In this document: piece after piece, positions 54,491-64,000 of the stretch
Position numbering within the stretch: position 1 is the first letter of the stretch
How the letters are laid out: every line of letters begins with the position of its first letter
Source of the DNA: Branchinecta lynchi
Lineage: Eukaryota > Arthropoda > Branchiopoda > Anostraca > Branchinectidae
DNA: 64,000 nt
Direction: 5' to 3'
Assembly: GCA_023053575.1 (NCBI GenBank)
Contig: JAKZAP010000017.1
Span: 9,245,501-9,309,500, forward strand
Notes under the pieces: model-generated
Database searches by the model: none
Told to the model about the DNA's origin: nothing
What the model saw: the letters and a program-made list of their open reading frames with translations, nothing else
Made by a program: the position numbers and the translations under genes

Positions 54491-57400
54491 GTGTTGCGTG
54501 AGCAACATTTTGATTTGTCGTGTTTTTTTTGTTTTTTTCCCTAGTACCCCGATTTGCGCTTATTCTTACAAAGTGGTAAGTGTCTAACCTGTGCGTTTTT
54601 TTTACGGAAAGTGTGGACATTAGGCCGGATTGATGAATGTGACATTACATTTTGGAAAGCTCCGTAGAACTCTTGCCTGGGGCCAAAAGGATGGTTTTTG
54701 CTTGTAATTGAGCCACAGCCTACAGTGTGTGAACTATCTGAAGTTATGCAGCCAAGCTTTCGTTTCATCAAACCATGTTTCTGCTTTCGAGTGGAAAGCT
54801 CCGTTCTAGCGAGCTTGTTTTAAACTGAAGATGGATTAAAATCTATAAGTGCGAACTATGTGCTGCAGTTCCCTGGCCCCACAGCCAATACATCTTCTTT
54901 GAGTAATAAAAAAAAATAAAAAAAAATTTATGGAATCAAAATGTTTCATTTTCCCACGGGTCCGAAAGTGCTGCCATCTATTGTTCTACCCGTTTCTGTT
55001 TGTGATTTCAGCTGAGTTTATCATTCCACTTCTTACAACTGAGAGCGAAGAAGATAAATGAAATCAGATGGGCCTCTTAAACTTTAAACGTTCTCTCACT
55101 GCTGAAGAAATTAGAGCTTATCCTTTGCTCCTTTCTAAGTGGTGAAATTAGAAAGTTGGCCTAAGGCAAATAAGTCAACTTTTGAACTAATATAGACAGA
55201 ATTTTTTTTTTTTTCAATGGCATTCGGTAGACCTGGATGAGATGATCAAAGTATATGCCATCTGTTTTTAATTCCTTCATGAGATACAACAGTTTTAAAG
55301 TTTGGGGCGGTTGACAACTTCAGTAGCGAGGTACACACTGAACCCAAAAATAGGCCGATCTCAAACGTGAGACATGTAGGGAACTTGTAAGCAACAGTCG
55401 GGTGTTAGACCATAATCATCTTCGGCGATGAGGGGTTAGCAATGTTGGTAGTTGGTGTACCTATTAATCCTATTATTTCTTTCCTGTGTATTTGATCGTG
55501 AGAACAATTTGCTTCCATTTCTATCAAGGGGAGATTGCTAGAAGGGGTTCATGAGGGGCTAGGAACTTGTGAAAATTGGTGCACATTTTTTTTATCTCTA
55601 TAAATCTTAGGGTGAGAAAATTGGTCTCCTTGGTCTATCACTGCAACATGGAGTTAAGTCTTTGAGGGGTAGACAACTTTAGTGATAGGGTACAAACTCA
55701 AACAAAGGATAGGCGGAACCTAATTGTGAGATATGTAAGGTTATGTAAGGTTACTCTTGTAAGTAACAATTGGCTGTTATACATAATCATCTTCGGCGAT
55801 GAGAGGTTTCTGACCGTGTTTAAGCAGTGGATACAAATGATAATGTAAAACAACAACATAGTTTCGAAATAATTAGCAGAGTGGCATCTATGGTATTTTG
55901 ATCCTGAAAAGTGCACCAATTTTCACAAGTTCCTAGCCCCTCATGACCTATGACCTATGACATCGCAAAAGTTGTCTGTCCGTCCGTCTGTCCGTCTGTG
56001 CATACTATAACTCTCGAAGGCAAAGAGATATTTTGATGAAACTTGGTGTGAGGATTCTTTGGGTCAAGAGTAAGGTCGAGTTCGTAGATACTACATTTAG
56101 GGGTGGGGGAGGGGGTTTAAATTAAGGGGCAAATGAAATATTTTTAAACAGATAATGTGATAGTCGATTATGGGGTAAGGAGAAAAGCTGAACACGGTGG
56201 TGAAAACCACAAAACCTAGAATCCGGCCAAAGCCGGAAAGTTTGTTAAAAGTAAAAGTTTTATTTGGAGTTGATTAGATGTTCGATTCAGGGGTAAGAGG
56301 ACATGCTGAACACTTATCTGAAAAATTTTTTTTACCCAGACAAGTAGTTCGCTCGGGATCAGGCCAAAACCGGAAAATTGTTAAAAGTTAAACTTTTATT
56401 TGTAGTTGATTAGGTATCCGATATAGGGTAAGAAGAGATGCTGAATCCGTGTGTGAAAATCATTTTTTTTACCCGGACATATAGTTCGACCAGAATCCGG
56501 TTGGAGCAGGAAAATTTGTTATAAGATAAATTTGTATTTGAAGTTGATTAGATGTTCAATATGGGGAAAGAAGATACGCTGCGTTCGTTTTTTAGCTTTC
56601 TTTTTTCGCCCCACAAGTAGTTTCGGAATTCGGCCGAAAACAGGAAATTGGCAAGTGGCAGGAAGTTTTCGTCAAAACAGATATGACTTATAGGGGCAAA
56701 TACACATGCTGAATCCATATCTGAACTTGGTTTTCTCAGATGATTAGCTATTTGGCCTTAATCTGTTTCTGAATTTGAACAGTAAAAATGTTCAAGGAGT
56801 CTGGCGAAGACTGGATCTGGCGAAGACAAGACCGAATTATCTGGAACAAATATTGAATTCTTGGGATCCCATAGAAACCTTTGGTCTTGTTTTACTTGTA
56901 AGCAAAAATCGACTGTTAGACCATTATCATTTTCGGCGATGAGGGTCTTGTAACTTTTGCTAGTTGGTGTACCTTTTAATCCTATTCTTTGTTTCTGTAT
57001 TTTAATTGAAAACAATTTGGTACTACGTCTATCACGGGGAGAGGGACTTGGTAAGTAGTAATCGGTTGCTAGAAGGGGTTCATAAGGGGCTAGAAACTAG
57101 TGTGTAAAATTGGTGCACATTTTATTTGATCTCTCTAAATGGGAGGGTAAGAAAATGAGTCTCCATGGTCTATCATTGTAACTTAGAATTAAGTTTTGAG
57201 GGATTGACAACTTTAGTGGTAGGGTAAACATTCAAACGAAAAATAGGCGGAACCCAACTGTGAGACAAGTCAGGGACTTGTAACTAGCAATCGGCGATTA
57301 AATAAGACGATTTCGTCTTATTATTAGAAGACGGCAAGGGTCTAACGTATGCGGTTTTTACAGAAAGTGTGGGCCTTAGGACGGATTGATGAATATTACA

Positions 57401-59841
57401 TTACATTTCGGAAAGCTCCGTAGAACTCTTGCCTGGGGCCAAAAAGGATGCTTTTTGCTTGTAATTGAGCCAGAGCCTACTATGGGTGAAGTGAAATGGA
57501 GTAGTATAGCCTATGTCAGAGAGGAATGTCTGAAGTTATGCAGCCAAGCTTTCGTTTCATCAAACCATGTTTCTGCTTACGAGTGGAAAGCTCCGTTCTA
57601 GCAGGCAAGCAGACAGGCACCAGTTTTGAACTGAAGACGACAGTTCCCTGGCCCCACAGCCAATATATCTTCTTTGAGTGATAAATAGAAAAATTTGCAG
57701 AATAAAAAAAAGTGTCATTTTCGCACGGGTCCGAAAGTGCTGCCATCTATTGTTTCTACCCATTTCTGTTACGTGGTTTCAGCTGAGTTTATCATTCTAT
57801 TTCTTACACTTGGGAGTGAGGAAGAGAAATGATATCAGATTTACAAGTTCTCTCAATGCTAAAGAAATTAGAGCTTATCCTTTGCTCCTTTCTAAGTGGT
57901 GATATTAGAAAGTTGGCCTAGGGCAAAAAAGTCAACTTTTGAACTAATGCAGATAGAATTTTTTTTTCCAAAGCATTCGATAGATCGAACTGATCAAAGT
58001 ATATGTCATCTGTCTTTTAGTACAAAAATTCCTTCATGAGATACAACAGTTCGAAAGTTTGGAGGGGTTGACAACTTCAGTAGTGAGGTACACACTGAAA
58101 CCAAAAATAGGCCGATCCCAACCGTGAGACATATAGGGTACTTGTAAGCAACAATCGGCTGTTAGACCATAATCGTCTTCGGCGATTAGGGGTTAGCAAA
58201 ATTGGTGTAACTACTAATCCTGTTATTTCTTTCTTGTGTATTTGATCGTGACAACAATTTGGTACCATGTCTATAACGGGGAGATGGACTTTTAAGTAAG
58301 AATCGGCTCCTAGAAGGGGTGCATTAGGGGCTATAAACTTGTGAAAATTGGTGCACATTTGTTGTATCTCTATAAAGCAGAGGGTAAGAAAACTAGTCTC
58401 CTTGGTCTATCACTGTAACATGGAATCAAGTCTTTGAGGGGTTGTTAACTTTAGTGGTAGGCTACAAACTCAAACAAAGAATAGGTGGAACCTAATTGTG
58501 AGACATGAAGGGACTTATGAGTAACAATCGGCTGTTATACCATAATCACCTTCGGCGGTAAGAGGTTTCCGACAGTGTTAACGCAACGGATACAAGTGAT
58601 AATGTAAAACAACGATATAGTTTTGAAATAATTAGCAGAGTGGCATCTATGGTATTTTGATCCTGAAAAGTTATGGATAGCTTTATAATACGAACTAGAT
58701 TATATAAGATAATGTTCCAAGTTTTCACGAGTCACCATGTCTACGATTGAAGTTCAACTGGGTGCAAAGTCAATTTAGTCCGTACTTCGGATTTTTGGTT
58801 GTTTTGTTTTACTTGTAAGCAGAAATCGACTGTTAGGCCATAATCTTTTTCGGCGATGAGGGGCTTGTAACTTTTCCTAGTTGGTGTACCTATTAATCAT
58901 ATTATTTGTTTCTGGTGTATTTGAACTGAAAACAATTTAGTACTGTGTCTATCACGGGGAGATGGACTTGTAAGTAGGAGTCAGTTGCTAGAAGGGGCTC
59001 ATAAGGGGCTAGAAATTGGTGCACATTTCATTTGATCTCTATAAATTCTGAGGGTAAGAAAATTAGTCTCCATGGTCTATCACTTAGAATTAAGTCTTTG
59101 AGGGGTTGACAACTTTAGTGGTAGGGTACACACTCAAACGAAAAATAGGCGGAACCCAACTGTGAGACAAGTCAGGGACTTGTAACTAGCAATCGGCGAT
59201 TACACCATAATCATCTTCGGCGATGAGGGGCTTCCGACTTTTCCTAGTAGGCTATGTGTAGCCTACCTATTTTGTTTCTTGTGTTTTTGATGATAAGAAA
59301 AGTTTGGTTCATGTCGTCGTTCAAGAATCGGTTGCTAAAGCATTACCATTTTCATGAGATACTAGAATGGCCTATGATGATGGTCTTTCACTGTAACCTA
59401 AAATTAAGTGTTAACCCAACAGATACAAATGATAATTTAAAACAACGATATATGTTACGTAATAATTAGTAGAGGCATTTTGGTATTTCGAACTAATAAA
59501 GCTATGGATAGCTTTATAATGCCAACTATTTATATAAGCTAATGTTCCAAGTTTCCACAGAAGTCACGATGTATACGATTGAAAAGAATAACGTTCAACT
59601 GGCTGCAAAGTCAATTTAGTCCCTACTTCCGATATTCTGTTGTTGTTTTTTTGTTCAACGCTGAGGGATAACCATGTGATTACAGATTGTGTCATCAGTT
59701 CAGAAAAATATTCTTCATGGATTGGAACATACATTTTGAATACCTCGATGGGATGACAAATGCAGCACTTAACCGTTAGCGAAGAAACAAAACCAAAGTG
59801 TTGCTGCAACACTTCACGTTGCCCAGGCAACGTAGGTCTAG
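54491..59841 (+). mobile_element. Family D composite block, copy 2
   Basis: Starts with the 5' subterminal repeat GTGTTGCGTGAGCAACATTT (54491). It ends with ACAAAACCAAAGTGTTGC (59787-59804), the palindrome-like ACGTTGCCCAGGCAACGT (59816-59833) and CTAG (59838-59841), then TT. The 5' region occurs twice (GGCCGGATTGATGAAT-type sequence near 54620 and GGACGGATTGATGAATATTA near 57371), so two elements or an internal duplication are present. Units with CTTCGGCGATGAGG recur near 55413, 56932, 58165, 58846 and 59214. A family A copy interrupts it. No autonomous protein seen. Confidence 0.75.
55951..56891 (+). mobile_element. Family A element, copy 6, inside family D
   Basis: Begins within the leader at CCTATGACATCGCAAAAG, so the GGGATCCC left end is missing. 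CCTATGA is doubled at the junction. It has about four core units and a normal right end, GGGATCCCATAGAAACCTTT and GGTCTTGTTT, then family D sequence ACTTGTAAGCAAAAATCG. Confidence 0.8.
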
Positions 59842-60083
59842 TTTGTTTTACCTTTTACCCCCTTCTCCCACAACCAACGTCGAAACAAAAACTGCAAATG
59901 GGAAAATGTACTTGAGCCAGCCGCGGTTTAGTGGAGAATCACATGATACAAAGCCACGCAATGAAACCACCGTGTCTTCCAAAAAAGCCTATAGCACATC
60001 CCCGAAACAACAATGAAATCCCAGGCCTTTAATGCCCGGATTCATACTGAGATAAAAAAAGAAAGACAAGAGAAGAAAGATCT

Positions 60084-60358
60084 AAGACAAAAGGACCTAG
60101 GGTTTCGACGGGATCCCAAAGGCCCCCCCCCCCCCGGACCCTACGTGGTCCATCTACGAACATCACCTGTACTTCGACCCAATCGATCCTCAGATTAAGT
60201 TTTAACAAAATACCTGAACCCCTTCGAGAGTTATCGTGCTGGACAGACCGACGGACAGACGGGCAACTTAACTTTTACGAAGTCAAGGTGTCACGGTTTC
60301 AATGTGTCGAAGTCACGTGTGACTTCGGAAAAGATGCTTACGTTTAGGGATTCAAAAA
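60084..60358 (-). mobile_element. Family A remnant without tandem core
   Basis: AAAAGGACCTAGGGTTTCGA, GGGATCCC, a run of 13 C, CTACGAACATCACCTGTACT, CCCCTTCGAGAGTTATCGTG, GACAGACCGACGGACAGACG, and CTTACGTTTAGGGATTC. Both ends are present but the tandem units are missing. Confidence 0.65.
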
Positions 60359-60359
60359 A

Positions 60360-61360
60360 GGAATCAGAAATGAATCCGCTCAATCTTCTAGAAGTTTCTA
60401 CTGAAATTACTATTTTACTCAAATTACTCAAAATATACAATTATTGGTAGATTTAAACAGATAGCAGAGCATCGTTATTAGTTTCAGACTGACTTTATAT
60501 GCTCTCCTGTTTCTATGTAACTACATCATGTCATGAGACAGATTTCATCAGAGATATGATCAAACCATGGTGGCCAAAACTATGAATTAACGAAGATGGA
60601 CACATTTGGGATATGTTCTGCGCACGCCCGACGACAGACTGTCCTCAAAAGTTTATCAATTGCAACCTTAAGGAAGACCAAGACGTGGCCGGCCGATTTA
60701 TACACTAAGGAGGTAATATGAGCGGGACCAAGGCGGCCAACACTACCGTCACTCAACAACTGCAGTTGCACAGCTTTGTGATGGACGGAGAAGCTTCGCC
60801 CGGCCTACTACCCTGAAGCAGAAGCTAGTGGATTGGTGAAAGATATGGCGATGTCGATCCACACAGGGCCGTCTAACCCTAGGTTCACACTGAGGCGATA
60901 TCGGCCATCACCGAGATTTTCGTCACCAAAATCGGCGATTTCTGTTGCTTCGTCAGGCGAATTTCATTGTTGGGAAAATTCAACTTTAATCTGGCGACAG
61001 TACGATTTTATGCACGCAACAGCAACATGGACGACCGTTTTGATGATTCACTTTTAGAAAAATTAATTATTGCTGTTCAGTTCTACCCTATTTTATATGA
61101 AAAGCGAGAAAAGGGATTCAGTGTGAACATCCAGGGGATATAAATCTTCTGTGGCTGCGATTGAAAAATCTCGTTCATCGCCGCGATTTGCTCTGTTTGA
61201 ACTTAGGGTAAGATCGGCTGTCTCGTTATGCCCGTTCTGTTAGTAAGAAAAACACGCTGTCTGGTGCGATGGTGCTATATGTATAGTCTTCTTCTTTTCT
61301 TTTCTTTTGTATGTCTACTACTCTTCCTATTACTGTTTCTTTTTGCATTCTCTCTTTTAC
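60360..61360. other. Unrecognised stretch
   Basis: Short frames only (60-74 codons), none with a motif. No termini seen. Confidence 0.4.
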
Positions 61361-62506
61361 TTTTTGGGATCCCAAAACGTAAGTGGAGGGATACCTATGA
61401 CATCGCAAAAGTTGTCCGTCCGTCCGTCCGTCTATCCATCTGTGCGCACTATAACTCTCGAATGGAATGAGATATTTTGATGAAACTTTGCGTGAGGCTT
61501 CCTTAGGTCAAGACTAAGGACGAGTTCGCAGATGGTCTCTCTAGCCCTACATTTAGGGGCGGGAAGGGGAATTAAATTAAGGGGAAAATGAAATATTTTT
61601 AAATATATAATGTGATAGTCGATTATGGGGTAAGAAGACATGCTGAACACGATACTGAAAACCATTTTGTCATCGGACAAGTAGTTCGCCCGGAATCCGG
61701 CCAAAACCGGAAAGTTTGTTAAAAGTAAAAGTTGTATTTGAAGTTGATTAGATGTTCGATTTAGAGGTAAGAAGACATGCTGAACACGATAGTGAAAACC
61801 ATTCTTTCGCCGGACAAGTAGTTGGCCCGGAATCCGGCCAAAACCGGAAAGTCTGTTAAAAGTAAAAGTTTGATTTGAAATTGATTAGATGTTCGATTTA
61901 CGGGTAGGTACACATGCTGAACAGGATGGTGAAAATCATTGTATCGCAGGACAATTAGTTCGCCCGGAGTCTGGCCAAAACCGGAAAATTGTTAAAAGTT
62001 AAAGTTTTATTTGTAGTTGATTAAATATCTGATTTAGGAGTAAGAAGAAATCCTGAATCGGTGTATGGCAATCACTTTTTACCGGGACATATAGGTCGAC
62101 CGGAATCCGGCTGGAGCCGGAAAATTTGTTATAAGTTAAATTTGTATTTGAAGTTGATTAGATATGTTCAGTAATGGAGAAAGAAGATACGCTGAGTTCG
62201 TTCTGGAGCTTTCTTTTTTCGCCGGACAAGTAGTTACGGAATTCGGCCGAAACTGGGAAATTGGCAGAAGTGGCAGGAAGTTTTCGTCAAAAGAGATATG
62301 ACTTATAGAGATAAACACACATGCTGAATCCATATCTGAACTTGGTTTTCTCAGATGATTAGCTATTTGGCCTTAATCTGTTTCTGAATTTTAATAGTAA
62401 AAATGTTCAAAAAGACTGTCGAAGACTGGATTTGGCGAAAACAGGACCCAATTGTCTGAATCAAATATTGAATTTTTGGGATCCTATCGAAACTTTTGGT
62501 CTTGTT
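61361..62506 (+). mobile_element. Family A element, copy 7
   Basis: Starts TTTTTGGGATCCCAAAACGT and ends GGGATCCTATCGAAACTTTT and GGTCTTGTT. The leader, the CCGTCCGTCCGTCTATCC run and the TTTCATCAAAATATCTCATT-type motif (reverse strand) are well kept. Five to six core units around 137 bp follow. Confidence 0.9.
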
Positions 62507-63107
62507 CTCTAACCCCCTATTTTATGTTTTTTTTTCTACACCCTGTTTTTCCTATGTCAAGTATAGTGGGTTCGTATAATATTTTTACTTAATCCTCTCT
62601 ACGCTGGAAATTTCTCCCGCAGCAGCCTCAAACTGTCATTAGAAACAATAGTTGCCATTGTTTTTTTTCTCTTTTCCGCTCTTATCTCTTTCTTATACTT
62701 TATTAGAACACTGTTTTGTGATAAACACGAAGACAAATTTCCTATTGTCATTGCGATTATAACCCCTCCCCCTAAACATACAAGTTCTATTTTTCTGAAC
62801 TTCAGCCTAGAAAACCTATTCCCAAATATTTCCCCCAAAAACTCGAACTGATGCTTTCTCATCACACCCCACGTTCCGGCGGAATGTAAGCAGAATACTA
62901 AACAGCTCGTCGCGACTCCCAACATTAGGGAGCAGGATATGCTTTTCTCATTTTCTTCAACAAAAAAATAAATAAAAAAAATACAGTAGCAGTGGCAGAA
63001 ATGTCGAAAAACAACACAATTGTGCTAGGTTGTGATCATTGTGCGTGAGTTTCAACGCAAGCATTCAAACGTGGAGTGCAAATATGAACCAAGTTTAGAC
63101 GTCGACG
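62507..63107. other. Unrecognised stretch
   Basis: A 108-codon minus-strand frame (62599-62925) has no recognised motif. Confidence 0.4.
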
Positions 63108-64000
63108 ATGTTGCATTGCATTTCTCTTGTCTTATTTTTGCGTTTCTCTTATACATTTCTCTCAGACTGGAGCCAATTTGGTACTGAATTGTTCCGTCTC
63201 CGCAGTCGAAACAATAACTTGCGGTACCCCCAATGTACTAAGTTGGGTCCTCTCATTTTTCTTCGTTCTGTTAATAATGTTTCTAAAGATTTTCTTCATA
63301 TGTACAAATTTGCAGATGATCTATCCATTTTCGCTATTTCCAAGCTTTCTTTCACACTTCCGAACAGTTCAAATCTAGTACAAGACTCCATCACTTCCCT
63401 TAAAACTCAACTGTCAAGCAAGGAAACGCAAATTAATGATAGTAAGTCTTCGGTTATGCGGTTTAGCAGACTGAGAAGAGAAAGTGCTGAATATCCATCG
63501 TCATTCAGGCAATGTGAATCCGTTAGATTGCTTGGGACAATAATCGATGGCAATTTGAAATGGAATTCTCATACTGACGATATTATCCGTAAAACCAACT
63601 TTTTAATTAAATCCCTCTATACCCTTCAATGTTTTGGTTTGGATACTAAATGCTTCCTCTGTTATATTAAAACTTATATCCGTCATCATTTAGGATATGC
63701 TTCAACGGGTAAACCTTCTTCCCTTTCTGCAGAGCTTTCTGAACGCCTGTAAAGAGTCCAAAAGAGAGCAGTGAGGATCATTCTGGGTGACACAATGTTT
63801 CATATGAAGAGGCACTCATTAAACTGGACGTTCCTAAATTAACTGACCGCAGAAATAATGTTTTATCCCAAGATGGCCCATCTATTCCCACCTTCCCTCC
63901 CGTCTTCCGGGAGTCGGTCCGAGAGAAATACTGGCAATCATGTTTTCTCCATATCCTGCTAATTCTTCTGCCCAATGTTTACATAGTTTCATCCCATCAT
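63108..64000 (+). pseudogene. LINE reverse transcriptase fragment, runs off the window
   Basis: Two frameshifts separate three readings of one ORF2. First, to about 63228, SAVETITCGTP. Then (63108 frame) TKLGPLIFLRSVNN, the active-site block MYKFADDLSIF, SVRLLGTIIDGNLKWNSH, TNFLIKSLYTL, IKTYIRHHLGYAS and, past the stop near 63750, RVQKRAVRIILGD. Then in a third frame from about 63795 SYEEALIKLDVPKLTDRRNN. These are RT palm (FADD), thumb and the usual C-terminal QKRA.RII block of CR1/jockey-like LINEs. It has stops and is not active as it stands. It differs clearly from the LINE at 15.6-17.5 kb. Confidence 0.85.

Overview
The window looks like accessory, repeat-built chromosomal DNA from an invertebrate animal. 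The support is indirect: AT-rich sequence, no operons or bacterial-style genes, several non-LTR (LINE) reverse transcriptase remnants, tRNA-like SINEs, hAT-like short elements with 8-bp target duplications, and Helitron/Helentron-like non-autonomous elements. The species and phylum cannot be fixed from the sequence. No intact host gene was found. Every protein-coding trace that I recognise is a broken mobile-element gene or a degenerate gene fragment.

Layout. 0-8 kb: an unrecognised stretch, the first copy of a tandem-cored element (family A, 2161-3342), a field of degenerate tandem repeats (3.4-5.5 kb), and a frameshifted THAP-like zinc-finger remnant on the minus strand (6.66-7.32 kb). 8.5-12 kb: two nested large inverted repeats, the inner one with a 206-bp nearly identical duplication. 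12.5-18.1 kb: family G, then LINE debris, including one LINE copy inserted into the reverse transcriptase of another. 18.3-27.4 kb: three copies of a Helentron-like family B; one sits inside a 4.6-kb copy of family D. 25-33 kb: families E, G and H, a second A copy, and a poly(A)-tailed retroposon. 32.9-36.5 kb: palindromic TA-flanked elements, one containing an A copy, then a SINE split by a hAT-like MITE. 37.8-48.2 kb: A and D copies, a field of an AAAAAGAGG motif, two more hAT-like elements, and a repeat (family K) with a hammerhead-ribozyme-like core. 48.7-50.1 kb: a broken cysteine-rich gene remnant. 53 kb: a 25-bp minisatellite. 54.3-59.8 kb: a SINE followed by a composite D block with an A copy inside. 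61.4-62.5 kb: the last full A copy. 63.1-64 kb: a frameshifted LINE reverse transcriptase running off the end.

The most interesting material is the set of families A, B and D. They have tandem-repeat cores, terminal or subterminal inverted repeats, and (B and D) 3' hairpins; D ends in CTAG followed by TT in all three copies that keep the end. A and B also share a 40-45 nt motif (CAAGTTTCAT...TTCGARAGTTAT) although the rest of the two families looks unrelated. The insertions nest in a readable order: B in D, A in the palindromic element, hAT in SINE, LINE in LINE.
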